Source of the DNA: Gavia stellata
Taxonomy: Eukaryota; Chordata; Aves; Gaviiformes; Gaviidae
Reading direction: 5' to 3'
Assembly: GCF_030936135.1 (NCBI RefSeq)
Contig: NC_082636.1
Coordinates: 78,770-142,769, forward strand
Length of the DNA: 64,000 bases
In this document: positions 25,401 to 40,400 of the stretch, piece after piece
Position numbering within the stretch: the first letter of the stretch is position 1
How the letters are laid out: the number at the start of each line of letters is the position of its first letter
Position numbers and translations under genes: made by a program
Notes under the pieces: model-generated
Told to the model about the DNA's origin: nothing
Databases searched by the model: none
Seen by the model: the letters and a program-made list of their open reading frames with translations, nothing else

Positions 25401-28400
25401 AGGATGGAGGGATGAAGGGAGAGAGGGATCAAGAAATGGGTGAAGAAGGAGGGAGGGAGGGAGAAACAGTGGGAGAGGGATGGAGGGATGATGGGATGAA
25501 GGGAGAGGGGGATGACGAAGGGTGTGAAGAAGGATGGAGGGATGGAAGGAGGGATGGAGAAAGAGTGGGAGAGGGATGGAGGGATGGAGGAAGAGCGGGA
25601 GGATGATGACGGGATGCAGAAGTGGGTGAAGAGGGATGGAGAAACAGTGGAGGAAGGATGGAGGGATGAAGGGAGAGAGGGATCAAGGAATGGGTGAAGA
25701 AGGAGGGAGGGAGGGAGTATCAGTGGGAGAGGGATGGAGGGATGATGGGATGGAGGGAGAGAGGGATGACGAAGGGTGTGAAGAAGGATGGAGGGATGGA
25801 AGGAGGGATGGAGAAAGAGTGGGAGAGGGATGGAGGGATGGAGAAGTGGGTGAAGGAGGATGGAGGCGTGAAGGGAGGGAGGGAGGGAGGGAGAAAGATG
25901 GAAGAGGGATGGAGGAAGAGTGGGAGGATGATGATGGGATGGAGAAGTGGGTGAAAAGGGATGGAGAAACAGTGGAGGAAGGATGGAGGGATGAAGGGAG
26001 AGAGGGATCAAGAAATGGGTGAAGAAGGAGGAGGGAGGGAGAAATAGTGGGAGAGGGATGGAGGGATGATGGGATGAAGGGAGAGAGGGATGACGAAGGG
26101 TGTGAAGAAGGATGGAAGGAGGGATGGAGAAAGAGTGGAAGAGGGATGGAGGGACGGAGGAAGAGTGGGAGGATGATGACGGGATGGAGAAGTGGGTGAA
26201 GAGGGAGGGAGGGATGGAGAACCAGTGGGAGAGGGATGGAGGGATGGATGGAGGGACCAAAAAACAGTGGGAGAAGGACGGAGGGATGATGGGATGAAGG
26301 GAGAGAGGGATGACGAAGGGTGTGAAGAAGGAGGGAGGGACGGAAGGAGGGATGGAGAAGTGGGTGAAGGAGGATGGAGGCATGAAGGGAGGGATGGAGA
26401 AAGATGGAAGAGGGATGGAGGGATTGAGAAATGGTGGAAGAAGGATGGAGGGAGGGATGGAGAAAGAGTGGGAGAGGGTCGGAGGGATGGACGGAGGGAC
26501 CAAAGAGCAGTGGAAGAGGGATGGAGAAGGATGGAGGGAGAGAGGGATCACGAAATGGCTGAAGAAGGAGGGAGGGATGGAGGAAGAGTGGGAGGATGAC
26601 GGCGGGATGGAGAAGTGGGTGAAGAGGGATGGAGGGATGGAGAAACGGGAAGAGGGATGGAGAAGTGGGTGAAGAGGGATGGAGAAACGGGAAGAGGGAT
26701 GGAGAAACGGGAAGAGGGATGGAGGGATGGAGAAGTGGGTGAAGAGGGATGGAGAAACGGGAAGAGGGATGGAGAAGTGGGTGAAGAGGGATGGAGAAAC
26801 GGGAAGAGGGATGGAGAAACTGGAAGAGGGATGGAGGGATGGAGAAGTGGGTGAAGAGGGATGGAGAAACGGGAAGAGGGATGGAGAAACGGGAAGAGGG
26901 ATGGAGGGATGGAGAAGTGGGTGAAGAGGGATGGAGAAACGGGAAGAGGGATGGAGAAACGGGAAGAGGGATGGAGGGATGGAGAAGTGGGTGAAGAGGG
27001 ATAGAGAAACGGGAAGAGGGATGGAGAAACGGGAAGAGGGATGGAGAAACGGGAAGAGGGATGGAGGGATGGAGAAATGGGAAGAGGGATGGAGAAGTGG
27101 GTGAAGAGGGATAGAGAAATGGGAAGAGGGATGGAGAAACGGGAAGAGGGATGGAGGGATGGAGAAGTGGGATGGAGGGAGAAACAGTGGGAGAGGGATG
27201 GAGAAGTGGGTGAAGTGGGATGGAGAGAGGGTGACGGTGGGGTGGAGGGAGGGAGGGATCATCGGATGGAAGGAGGGAGGATCCCGGGCTGGATCCCAGG
27301 CCGGATCCTGGGCCGGAGGAAGGGATGGAGGGAGGGATGAAGAACCCTTCCAAGAAGGACGACCGGACTAACCAGCGCTCCTCCTGACCCCACAGCGCCC
27401 CTCTGCTCCCCCAAACACCCCCCGGAGCCCTGTGCCCCCGTCCCCGTCCCCAACCCCGTCCCTGTCCCCAACCCCGTCCCCGTCCCCAACTCCGTCCCCG
27501 CCACCTGCTCCGCCCTGGGCATGGGTCACCTCCGCACCTTCGACCGGCTCCATCGGGATTTTCCCGTCTCCTGTTTCTACCTCCTGGCGGGACTCTGCCC
27601 CGGCGCCGGGGGGGCAGAGCCTTTCCGCGTCCTCCTACGGGGCGGCCCCAGCGGCATCGAGGGCGCCGAGGTCCTGGCGCGCGGGACGCGCGTGGGGCTG
27701 GAGGCCGGGCGGGTCACGGTGAGTAGCTGTGGTGAGTAAAGCAGGAGTAAGGGATGAGTATGGCAGCGGGAGGCTGGGGGGGGGTGCGAGGAGGGAGGGG
27801 TGAGGATGGAGTAACCCTGGAGGCTGCTGAGTAGCGCCTTCTCCCCGTGGTGGTAGTAAGCGGCGAGGCGGTTGTTGGCCAGGTGATGAGTAGCGAGCGA
27901 GTAGAGGGCGCACAGAGCGTTTTAGCTGGGCCGCGTGGTCCAAGGAGGGAGTAGTAAGCGAGTAACGAGTGAGGAGTGAGCAATGAGTGAGTAGCGAGTG
28001 AGGAACGCTGAGCAAGCTGCGAGGACGTAGCGAATGTAGAGTTGCCCGCGGATGTGTAGTGAGTTAAGAGTGAGTAGCGAGTGAGTAAGGAGGGAGTAAG
28101 AGGGGAAATGTGGTAAGCTGGAAGTTCAGCGTTGAGTAGTGAGTGAGTAAAGCCTGAGTAGTGAGTAAGTAAGGCCTAAGTAGTGAGTAAGAGGGCTTGT
28201 TCCCATCCGGTCCCCACCGCAAGCTGCCTTGGAGGGCTGATACCGAGGGGTGAGCAGGGAGCGAGTAGCTTGTGAGTAAATGGTGAGTGGTGAGTGAGTA
28301 AACGGTGAGTGGCGAGTGAGTAAATGACAAGTAGCAAGTGAGTAAATGACGAGGGGCGAGCGAGAACATTATCAGTGGCAAGCGAGAAAATTACGAGTAG

Positions 28401-31400
28401 CTTGTGAGTAAACCAGGAGTAACGAGTGAGTAAACCGGGAGTAACGAGTGAGTAAACCACGAGTAGCAAAGAAACAGGCTCCAGGAGGGCTGAACGCAGA
28501 TTCCGCCCCCTCCTGACCCCCATCTAACCCCTGCGGTCCCCCACCTCCTTCGCCCCCCAGGTGAACGGCGTGCCCACCCGCCTGCCCCACACGGTGGGGA
28601 CCTCGGCGGTGACCCTGGAGCCCCGGGGGTGGGAGGTGACGGTGAGGACCCCCGGGGGGGTGACGGTGGCCTTCGACGGGCGCCACGGCCGGGTGAGCGT
28701 CCGGGTGGCGGAGGTTTACGGCGGGCGGCTCTGCGGGCTCTGCGGGGACTGGGACGGGGACCCCCGCAACGAGGCGGCGCCGGCGGGGGGGTGGCGGGTG
28801 AGGGGGGTGGGGGAGGAGGGGTGCGGTGAGGTTTTGGGGTGCGGGGGGGAGGGGAAGGGACAGTCAGAGGGTGGGGGAGAGTGTGGGGTGCTGCTGAGGA
28901 AGGAAGGACCTTTCCGGCTCTGCCACGGGAGCGTTCACCCTGAAACCTACTACCGGGATTGCGTCGCCGACCGGTGTCACCGCGAGGGCGTCTGCCGCGT
29001 CATCGCTGCCTACGCCGCCGCCTGCCAGGAGGCCGGGAAGAGGGTGCTGGAGTGGCGCTCCGAGGGCTTCTGCCGTAAGTACACCCACACAACACCCAGG
29101 GACCCAGGCGTCTGGGTGGGACCAGCCCCATAGAGCACCCAGGGACCCAGGCGTCCGGGTGGGACCAGCCCCACAGAGCACCCAAGGACCCAGGCGTCCG
29201 GGTGGGACCAGCCCCATAGAGCACCCAGAAAGGACCTGGGCACCCTGAAGAGCACCCAGGCACCCAGGCGTCCGGGTGGGACCAGCCCCATAGAGCACCC
29301 AGGGACCCAGGCGTCCGGGTGGGACCAGCCCCATAGAGCACCCAGGGACCCAGGCGTCCGGGTGGGACCAGCCCCACACAGCACCCAGGGACCCAGGCGT
29401 CCGGGTGGGACCAGCCCCATAGAGCACCCAGGGACCCAGGCGTCTGGGTGGGACCAGCCCCACACAGCACCCAGGGACCCAGGCGTCCGGGTGGGACCAG
29501 CCCCATAGAGCACCCAGGGACCCAGGCGTCCGGGTGGGACCAGCCCCATAGAGCACCCAAGGACCCAGGCGTCCGGGTGGGACCAGCCCCACAGAGCACC
29601 CAGGCGTCAGGGTGGGACCAGCCCCATAGAGCAACCAGGCACCCAGGCGTCCGGGTGGGACCAGCCCCATAGAGCACCCAGGGACCCAGGCGTCAGGGTG
29701 GGACCAGCCCCACACAGCACCCAGGGACCCAGGCGTCCGGGTGGGACCAGCCCCACACAGCACCCAGGGACCCAGGCGTCAGGGTGGGACCAGCCCCATA
29801 GAGCACCCAGGGACCCAGGCGTCCGGGTGGGACCAGCCCCATAGAGCACCCAGGGACCCAGGCGTCCGGGTGGGACCAGCCCCATAGAGCACCCAGGGAC
29901 CCAGGCGTCCGGGTGGGACCAGCCCCATAGAGCACCCAGGCACCCAGGCGTCCAGGTGGGACCAGCCCCACGGAGCACCCAGGGACCCAGGCGTCCGGGT
30001 GGGACTAGCCCCATAGAGCACCCAGGCACCCAGGTGTCCGGGTGGGACCAGCCCCACAGAGCACCCAGGGACCCAGGCGTCCCGGTGGGACCAGCCCCAC
30101 ACAGCACCCAGGGACCCAGGCGTCCGGGTGGGACCAGCCCCATAGAGCACCCAGGCACCCAGGCGTCCGGGTGGGGCCAGCCCCATAGAGCACCCAGGCA
30201 CCCAGGCGTCCGGGTGGGACCAGCCCCACACAGCACCCAGGGACCCAGGCGTCCGGGTGGGACCAGCCCCATAGAGCACCCAGGCACCCAGGCGTCCGGG
30301 TGGGACCAGCCCCACAGAGCACCCAGGGACCCAGGCGTCCGGGTGGGACCAGCCCCATAGAGCACCCAGGCACCCAGGCATCAGGGTGGGACCAGCCCCA
30401 TAGAGCACCCAGGGACCCAGGCGTCCGGGTGGGACCAGCCCCATAGAGCACCCAGGGACCCAGGCGTCCGGGTGGGACCAGCCCCATAGAGCACCCAGGC
30501 ACTCAGGCGTCTGGGTGGGACCAGCCCCATAGAGCACCCAGGGACCCAGGCGTCCGGGTGGGACCAGCCCCATAGAGCACCCAGGGACCCAGGCGTCAGG
30601 GTGGGACCAGCCCCATAGAGCACCCAAGGACCCAGGCGTCCGGGTGGGACCAGCCCCACAGAGCACCCAGGCGTCAGGGTGGGACCAGCCCCATAGAGCA
30701 CCCAGGGACCCAGGCGTCCGGGTGGGACCAGCCCCACACAGCACCCAGGGACCCAGGCGTCCGGGTGGGACCAGCCCCATAGAGCACCCAAGGACCCAGG
30801 CGTCCGGGTGGGGCCAGCCCCACAGAGCACCCAGGGACCCAGGCGTCCGGGTGGGACCAGCCCCATAGAGCACCCAAGGACCCAGGCGTCCGGGTGGGAC
30901 CAGCCCCATAGAGCACCCAGGCACCCAGGCGTCTGGGTGGGACCAGCCCCATAGAGCACCCAGGGACCCAGGTGTCCGGGTGGGACCAGCCCCATAGAGC
31001 ACCCAGGCACCCAGGCGTCCGGGTGGGACCAGCCCCACAGAGCACCCAGGCGTCCGGGTGGGACCAGCCCCATAGAGCACCCAGGCGTCAGGGTGGGACT
31101 AGCCCCATAGAGCACCCAGGGACCCAGGCGTCTGGGTGGGACCAGCCCCATAGAGCACCCAGGGACCCAGGCGTCCGGGTGGGACCAGCCCCACACAGCA
31201 CCCAGGGACCCAGGCGTCCGGGTGGGACCAGCCCCATAGAGCACCCAGGCACCCAGGCGTCCGGGTGGGGCCAGCCCCATAGAGCACCCAGGGACCCAGG
31301 CGTCTGGGTGGGACCAGCCCCATAGAGCACCCAGGGACCCAGGTGTCCGGGTGGGACCAGCCCCATAGAGCACCCAGGAAGGACCTGGGCACCCTGAAGA

Positions 31401-34400
31401 GCACCCAGGGACCCAGGCGTCCGGGTGGGACCAGCCCCATAGAGCACCCAGGGACCCAGGCGTCCGGGTGGGACCAGCCCCATAGAGCACCCAGGCACCC
31501 AGGCGTCCGGGTGGGACCAGCCCCATAGAGCACCCAGGGACCCAGGCGTCCGGGTGGGACCAGCCCCATAGAGCACCCAGGCACCCAGGCGTCCGGGTGG
31601 GACCAGCCCCATAGAGCACCCAGGCACCCAGGCGTCTGGGTGGGACCAGCCCCATAGAGCACCCAGGGACCCAGGTGTCCGGGTGGGACCAGCCCCATAG
31701 AGCACCCAGGGACCCAGGCGTCCGGGTGGGACCAGCCCCATAGAGCACCCAAGGACCCAGGCGTCCGGGTGGGACCAGCCCCATAGAGCACCCAGACACC
31801 CAGGCGTCCGGGTGGGACCAGCCCCATAGAGCACCCAGGGACCCAGGCGTCAGGGTGGGACCAGCCCCATAGAGCACCCAGGGACCCAGGCGTCTGGGTG
31901 GGACCAGCCCCATAGAGCACCCAGGCACCCAGGCGTCCGGGTGGGACCAGCCCCACACAGCACCCAGGGACCCAGGCGTCAGGGTGGGACCAGCCCCATA
32001 GAGCACCCAGGGACCCAGGCGTCCGGGTGGGACCAGCCCCATAGAGCACCCAGGGACCCAGGCGTCTGGGTGGGACCAGCCCCATAGAGCACCCAGGCAC
32101 CCAGGCGTCCGGGTGGGACCAGCCCCATAGAGCACCCAAGGACCCAGGCGTCCGGGTGGGGCCAGCCCCACAGAGCACCCAGGGACCCAGGCGTCCGGGT
32201 GGGACCAGCCCCATAGAGCACCCAAGGACCCAGGCGTCCGGGTGGGACCAGCCCCACAGAGCACCCAGGCGTCAGGGTGGGACCAGCCCCATAGAGCACC
32301 CAGGCGTCAGGGTGGGACCAGCCCCATAGAGCACCCAGGGACCCAGGCGTCCGGGTGGGACCAGCCCCATAGAGCACCCAAGGACCCAGGCGTCCGGGTG
32401 GGGCCAGCCCCACAGAGCACCCAGGGACCCAGGCGTCCGGGTGGGACCAGCCCCATAGAGCACCCAAGGACCCAGGCGTCCGGGTGGGACCAGCCCCATA
32501 GAGCACCCAGGCACCCAGGCGTCTGGGTGGGACCAGCCCCATAGAGCACCCAGGGACCCAGGTGTCCGGGTGGGACCAGCCCCATAGAGCACCCAGGCAC
32601 CCAGGCGTCCGGGTGGGACCAGCCCCATAGAGCACCCAGGCGTCAGGGTGGGACTAGCCCCATAGAGCACCCAGGGACCCAGGCGTCTGGGTGGGACCAG
32701 CCCCATAGAGCACCCAGGGACCCAGGTGTCCGGGTGGGACCAGCCCCATAGAGCACCCAGGAAGGACCTGGGCACCCTGAAGAGCACCCAGGGACCCAGG
32801 CGTCCGGGTGGGACCAGCCCCATAGAGCACCCAGGGACCCAGGCGTCCGGGTGGGACCAGCCCCATAGAGCACCCAGGGACCCAGGCGTCCGGGTGGGAC
32901 CAGCCCCATAGAGCACCCAGGCACCCAGGCGTCCGGGTGGGACCAGCCCCATAGAGCACCCAGGCACCCAGGCGTCTGGGTGGGACCAGCCCCATAGAGC
33001 ACCCAGGGACCCAGGTGTCCGGGTGGGACCAGCCCCATAGAGCACCCAGGGACCCAGGCGTCCGGGTGGGACCAGCCCCATAGAGCACCCAAGGACCCAG
33101 GCGTCCGGGTGGGACCAGCCCCATAGAGCACCCAGACACCCAGGCGTCCGGGTGGGACCAGCCCCATAGAGCACCCAGGGACCCAGGCGTCAGGGTGGGA
33201 CCAGCCCCATAGAGCACCCAGGGACCCAGGCGTCCGGGTGGGACCAGCCCCATAGAGCACCCAGGGACCCAGGCGTCAGGGTGGGACCAGCCCCATAGAG
33301 CACCCAGGGACCCAGGCGTCCGGGTGGGACCAGCCCCATAGAGCACCCAGGGACCCAGGCGTCTGGGTGGGACCAGCCCCATAGAGCACCCAGGCACCCA
33401 GGCGTCCGGGTGGGACCAGCCCCATAGAGCACCCAAGGACCCAGGCGTCCGGGTGGGGCCAGCCCCACAGAGCACCCAGGGACCCAGGCGTCCGGGTGGG
33501 ACCAGCCCCATAGAGCACCCAAGGACCCAGGCGTCCGGGTGGGACCAGCCCCACAGAGCACCCAGGCGTCAGGGTGGGACCAGCCCCATAGAGCACCCAG
33601 GCACCCAGGCGTCAGGGTGGGACCAGCCCCATAGAGCACCCAGGCACCCAGGCGTCAGGGTGGGACCAGCCCCATAGAGCACCCAGGCACCCAGGCGTCC
33701 GGGTGGGACCAGCCCCACAGAGCACCCAGGGACCCAGGCGTCCGGGTGGGACCAGCCCCATAGAGCACCCAGGCACCCAGGCGTCTGGGTGGGACCAGCC
33801 CCATAGAGCACCCAGGGACCCAGGTGTCCGGGTGGGACCAGCCCCATAGAGCACCCAGGAAGGACCTGGGCACCCTGAAGAGCACCCAGGGACCCAGGCG
33901 TCCGGGTGGGACCAGCCCCATAGAGCACCCAGGGACCCAGGCGTCTGGGTGGGACCAGCCCCACGGAGCACCCAGGCACCCAGGCGTCCGGGTGGGACCA
34001 GCCCCATAGAGCACCCAGGGACCCAGGCGTCCGGGTGGGACCAGCCCCATAGAGCACCCAGGCACCCAGGTGTCCGGGTGGGACCAGCCCCATAGAGCAC
34101 CCAGGCACCCAGGCGTCCGGGTGGGACCAGCCCCATTGAGCACCCAGGGACCCAGGCGTCCGGGTGGGGCCAGCCCCACAGAGCACCCAGGAAGGACCTG
34201 GGCACCCTGAAGAGCACCCAGGGACCCAGGCGTCTGGGTGGGACCAGCCCCATAGAGCACCCAGGGACCCAGGCGTCTGGGTGGGACCAGCCCCACACAG
34301 CACCCAGGGACCCAGGCGTCTGGGTGGGACCAGCCCCATAGAGCTCCCAGGGACCCAGGCGTCCGGGTGGGACCAGCCCCATAGAGCACCCAGGCACCCA

Positions 34401-37400
34401 GGCGTCTGGGTGGGACCAGCCCCATAGAGCACCCAGGGACCCAGGCGTCCGGGTGGGACCAGCCCCATAGAGCACCCAGGGACCCAGGCGTCTGGGTGGG
34501 ACCAGCCCCACGGAGCACCCAGGGACCCAGGCGTCCGGGTGGGACCAGCCCCATAGAGCACCCAGGGACCCAGGCGTCCGGGTGGGACCAGCCCCATAGA
34601 GCACCCAGGCACTCAGGCGTCTGGGTGGGACCAGCCCCATAGAGCACCCAGGGACCCAGGCGTCCGGGTGGGACCAGCCCCATAGAGCACCCAGGGACCC
34701 AGGCGTCAGGGTGGGACCAGCCCCATAGAGCACCCAAGGACCCAGGCGTCCGGGTGGGACCAGCCCCACAGAGCACCCAGGCGTCAGGGTGGGACCAGCC
34801 CCATAGAGCACCCAGGGACCCAGGCGTCCGGGTGGGACCAGCCCCACACAGCACCCAGGGACCCAGGCGTCCGGGTGGGACCAGCCCCATAGAGCACCCA
34901 GGGACCCAGGCGTCCCGGTGGGACCAGCCCCACGGAGCACCCAGGGACCCAGGCGTCTGGGTGGGACCAGCCCCATGGAGCACCCAAGGACCCAGGCGTC
35001 CGGGTGGGACCAGCCCCACAGAGCACCCAGGGACCCAGGCGTCTGGGTGGGACCAGCCCCATAGAGCACCCAGGCACCCAGGCGTCAGGGTGGGACCAGC
35101 CCCATAGAGCACCCAGGCACCCAGGCGTCCGGGTGGGACCAGCCCCACACAGCACCCAGGGACCCAGGTGTCCGGGTGGGACCAGCCCCATAGAGCACCC
35201 AGGGACCCAGGCGTCCGGGTGGGACCAGCCCCATAGAGCACCCAGGGACCCAGGCGTCCGGGTGGGACCAGCCCCATAGAGCACCCAGGGACCCAGGCGT
35301 CCGGGTGGGACCAGCCCCACAGAGCACCCAGGGACCCAGGTGTCCGGGTGGGACCAGCCCCACACAGCACCCAGGGACCCAGGCGTCCGGGTGGGACCAG
35401 CCCCATAGAGCACCCAGGGACCCAGGCGTCCGGGTGGGACCAGCCCCACAGAGCACCCAGGGACCCAGGCGTCCGGGTGGGACCAGCCCCATAGAGCACC
35501 CAGGCACCCAGGCGTCTGGGTGGGACCAGCCCCATAGAGCACCCAAGGACCCAGGCGTCCGGGTGGGGCCAGCCCCATAGAGCACCCAGGAAGGACCTGG
35601 GCACCCTGAAGAGCACCCAGGCACCCTGGAGGGCACCCAGGCAGGACCCCACCCCCAATATCTTTCTCCCCCCCCCCCCAGCACCCAACTGCCCAGCGGG
35701 CACCCGCTACGCCACCTGCACCCCTAGCTGCACCCAAGGGTGCCGGGAGGGCTGCGTCTCCCCCCCCGGTGCCGGGGGCACCCAGGGGTGCTCGGCGGCG
35801 TGGGAGAGGGCGTGGGGTGCCGGCGGCACCCCGGGGACCTGCCGGGCGGTGGGGACCCGGCACTACAGGACCTTCGACGGAGCGGCGGTGGCGGCGGGTG
35901 GGGACAACTGCTCCTACGTGGTGACGCGGAGCTGCGGCGGCGGTGGCGTCCAACCCGCCTTCGCCGTCACCGTCACCGAGGCACCCCGGGGTGGCCCCGA
36001 GAGGCGGAAGGTGACCGTCAGCGTGGAGCAGCGGAGTTGGGTGCTGCGGGGAGGGCGCCCCGGTGTGGTGGAGGTGAGGGGGTTGGGGGGAGGAAGGGGG
36101 CGATGGGTGGAGAAGGATGGGATGGAGAAGGATGGGATGGGGTGGAGAAGGATGGGGTGGAGAAGGATGGGATGGGGTGGAGAAGGATGGGATGGGGTGG
36201 AGAAGGATGGGGTGGAGAAGGATGGGGTGGAGAAGGATGGGGTGGAGAAGGATGGGATGGGGTGGAGAAGGATGGGGTGGAGAAGGATGGGGTGGAGAGG
36301 ATGGGATGGAGAAGGATGGGATGGGGTGGAGAAGGATGGGATGGAGAAGGATGGGATGGGGTGGAGAAGGATGGGGTGGAGAAGGATGGGGTGGAGAGGA
36401 TGGGATGGAGAAGGATGGGATGGAGAAGGATGGGATGGGGTGGAGAAGGATGGGGTGGAGAAGGATGGGATGGAGAAGGATGGGATGGGGTGGAGAAGGA
36501 TGGGGTGGAGAAGGATGGGATGGGGTGGAGAAGGATGGGGTGGAGAAGGATGGGGTGGAGAGGATGGGATGGAGAAGGATGGGATGGGGTGGAGAAGGAT
36601 GGGATGGAGAAGGATGGGATGGGGTGGAGAAGGATGGGGTGGAGAAGGATGGGGTGGAGAGGATGGGATGGAGAAGGATGGGATGGAGAAGGATGGGATG
36701 GGGTGGAGAAGGATGGGGTGGAGAAGGATGGGATGGAGAAGGATGGGATGGGGTGGAGAAGGATGGGGTGGAGAAGGATGGGATGGGGTGGAGAAGGATG
36801 GGGTGGAGAAGGATGGGGTGGAGAGGATGGGATGGAGAAGGATGGGATGGAGAAGGATGGGATGGGGTGGAGAAGGATGGGATGGGGTGGAGAAGGATGG
36901 GGTGGAGAGGATGGGATGGAGAAGGATGGGATGGAGAAGGATGGGATGGGGTGGAGAAGGATGGGATGGGATGGAGAAGGATGGGGTGGGGTGGAGAAGG
37001 ATGGGGTGGAGAAGGATGGGGTGGAGAAGGATGGGATGGAGAAGGAAGGGGTGGAGAGGATGGGATGGAGAAGGATGGGATGGGGTGGAGAAGGATGGGG
37101 TGGAGAAGGATGGGATGGAGAAGGATGGGATGGAGAAGGATGGGATGGAGAAGGATGGGATGGAGAAGGATGGGATGGGTGGAGAAGGATGGGATGGAGA
37201 AGGATGGGATGGAGAAGGATGGGATGGGTGGAGAAGGAAGGGATGGGGTGGAGAAGGAAGGGATGGGGTGGAGAAGGAAGGGATGGGATGGGATGGAGAA
37301 GGATGGGGTGGGGTGGAGAAGGATGGGGTGGAGAAGGAAGGGATGGGGTGAAGGATGGGGTGGGGTGAAGGATGGGGTGGGGTGGAGAAGGATGGGGTGG

Positions 37401-40400
37401 GGTGGAGAAGGATGGGATGGAGAAGGATGGGATGGAGAAGGATGGGGTGGGATGGAGAAGGATGGGATGGAGAAGGATGGGGTGGAGAAGGATGGGGTGG
37501 AGAAGGATGGGGTGGAGAAGGATGGGGTGGAGAAGGATGGGGTGGGATGGAGAAGGATGGGATGGGGTGGAGAAGGATGGGATGGGGTGGAGAAGGATGG
37601 GATGGGGTGGAGAAGGATGGGGTGGAGAAGGATGGGGTGGGGTGGAGAAGGATGGGGTGGAGAAGGATGGGATGGAGAAGGATGGGGTGGAGAAGGATGG
37701 GGTGGAGAAGGATGGGGTGGAGAAGGATGGGGTGGAGAAGGATGGGGTGGAGAAGGATGGGGTGGGATGGAGAAGGATGGGATGGGGTGGAGAAGGATGG
37801 GGTGGAGAAGGATGGGGTGGGGTGGAGAAGGATGGGGTGGAGAAGGATGGGATGGAGAAGGATGGGATGGAGAAGGATGGGATGGGTGGAGAAGGATGGG
37901 ATGGGTGGAGAAGGATGGGGTGGAGAAGGATGGGGTGGAGAAGGATGGGATGGGGCGGAGAAGGAAGGGATGGGGCGGAGAAGGAAGGGATGGGGCGGAG
38001 AAGGATGGGGTGGAGAAGGATGGGATGGGATGGAGAAGGATGGGGTGGAGAAGGATGGGATGGGATGGAGAAGGATGGGGTGGAGAAGGATGGGATGGGG
38101 TGGAGAAGGATGGGATGGGGTGGAGAAGGATGGGATGGGATGGAGAAGGATGGGATGGAGAAGGATGGGATGGGGTGGAGAAGGATGGGATGGGATGGAG
38201 AAGGATGGGATGGGGTGGAGAAGGATGGGATGGGGTGGAGAAGGATGGGATGGGGTGGAGAAGGATGGGATGGGGTGGAGAAGGATGGGATGGGGTGGAG
38301 AAGGATGGGGTGGAGAAGGATGGGGTGGGATGGAGAAGGATGGGATGGGGTGGAGAAGGATGGGGTGGAGAAGGATGGGGTGGGGTGGAGAAGGATGGGG
38401 TGGAGAAGGATGGGATGGAGAAGGATGGGATGGGTGGAGAAGGATGGGATGGGTGGAGAAGGATGGGATGGGTGGAGAAGGATGGGATGGGGCGGAGAAG
38501 GAAGGGATGGGGCGGAGAAGGAAGGGATGGGGCGGAGAAGGAAGGGATGGAGAAGGATGGGATGGGGTGGAGAAGGATGGGATGGGATGGAGAAGGATGG
38601 GATGGAGAAGGATGGGATGGGGTGGAGAAGGATGGGATGGGATGGAGAAGGATGGGATGGGATGGAGAAGGATGGGATGGGGTGGAGAAGGATGGGATGG
38701 GGTGGAGAAGGATGGGATGGGGTGGAGAAGGATGGGATGGGGTGGAGAAGGATGGGGTGGAGAAGGATGGGGTGGAGAAGGATGGGGTGGGGTGGAGAAG
38801 GATGGGGTGGAGAAGGATGGGATGGAGAAGGATGGGATGGAGAAGGATGGGGTGGGGTGGAGAAGGATGGGATGGGGTGGAGAGGGATGGGATGGGGTGG
38901 AGAGGGATGGGAGGGAGAAGGATGGGATGGGGTGGAGAGGGATGGGAGGGAGAAGGATGGGATGGGGTGGAGAGGGATGGGATGGGGTGGAGAGGGATGG
39001 GATGGAGAAGGATGGGATGGGGTGGAGAGGGATGGGATGGAGAAGGATGGGATGGGGTGGAGAAGGATGGGATGGAGAAGGATGGGGTGGGGTGGAGAAG
39101 GATGGGATGGGGTGGAGAGGGATGGGAGGGAGAAGGATGGGATGGGGTGGAGAAGGATGGGATGGAGAAGGATGGGATGGGGTGGAGAGGGATGGGATGG
39201 GGTGGAGAGGGATGGGATGGAGAAGGATGGGATGGGGTGGAGAAGGATGGGGTGGGGTGGAGAAGGATGGGGTGGGGTGGAGAAGGATGGGGTGGGGTGG
39301 AGAAGGATGGGGTGGAGAAGGATGGGATGGGGTGGAGAAGGATGGGGTGGAGAAGGATGGGGTGGAGAAGGATGGGGTGGAGAAGGATGGGGTGGAGAAG
39401 GATGGGGTGGAGAAGGATGGGGTGGGGTGGAGAAGGATGGGGTGGGTGGAGAAGGATGGGATGGGATGGAGAAGGATGGGATGGGGTGGAGAAGGATGGG
39501 ATGGGGTGGAGAAGGATGGGATGGGATGGAGAAGGAAGGGGTGGGATGGAGAAGGAAGGGGTGGAGAGGATGGGATGGAGAAGGATGGGATGGGGTGGAG
39601 AAGGATGGGGTGGAGAAGGATGGGGTGGAGAAGGATGGGATGGAGAAGGATGGGATGGAGAAGGATGGGATGGAGAAGGATGGGATGGAGAAGAATGGGA
39701 TGGGATGGAGAAGGATGGGATGGAGAAGGATGGGATGGAGAAGGATGGGATGGAGAAGGATGGGATGGAGAAGGATGGGATGGGTGGAGAAGGAAGGGAT
39801 GGGGTGGAGAAGGAAGGGATGGGGTGGAGAAGGAAGGGATGGGGTGGGGTGGAGAAGGATGGGGTGGAGAAGGAAGGGATGGGGTGAAGGATGGGGTGGG
39901 GTGAAGGATGGGGTGGGGTGAAGGATGGTGTGGGGTGGAGAAGGATGGGGTGGAGAAGGAAGGGATGGGGTGGAGAAGGAAGGGGGGATGGAGAAGGAAG
40001 GGGGGATGGATGGATGGAGGGGACGGAGAAGGACGGATGAGATGGAGAAAGATGGATGGAGAAGGACGGATGAGATGGAGAAGGACGGATGAGATGGATG
40101 GAGAAGGACGAGATGGGGAAGGACGGATGAGATGGAGGATGGATGGAGAAGGAGGGATGGAGAAGGATGGACAGACGAGATGGGGAAGGACGGACAGAGG
40201 ACAGATAGAGAAGATGGATGGAGAAGGACGGAGGGGATGGAGAAGGACGAGATGGAGAAGGACGGAGAAGGATGGGATGGAGGAGGACGAATGAGATGGA
40301 GGAGGACGAATGAGATGGAGGATGGACGGAGAAGGACGGATGAGATGGGGAAGGACGGATGAGATGGGGAAGGATGGATGGAGAAGGATGGGGGAGATGG

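Noticed and set aside
29607-35703. Many overlapping frames encoding [17 protein letters not shown]-type repeats on the minus strand
   Set aside because: A 43-bp stop-poor minisatellite reads open in several frames. It lies inside an intron flanked by well-supported exons.
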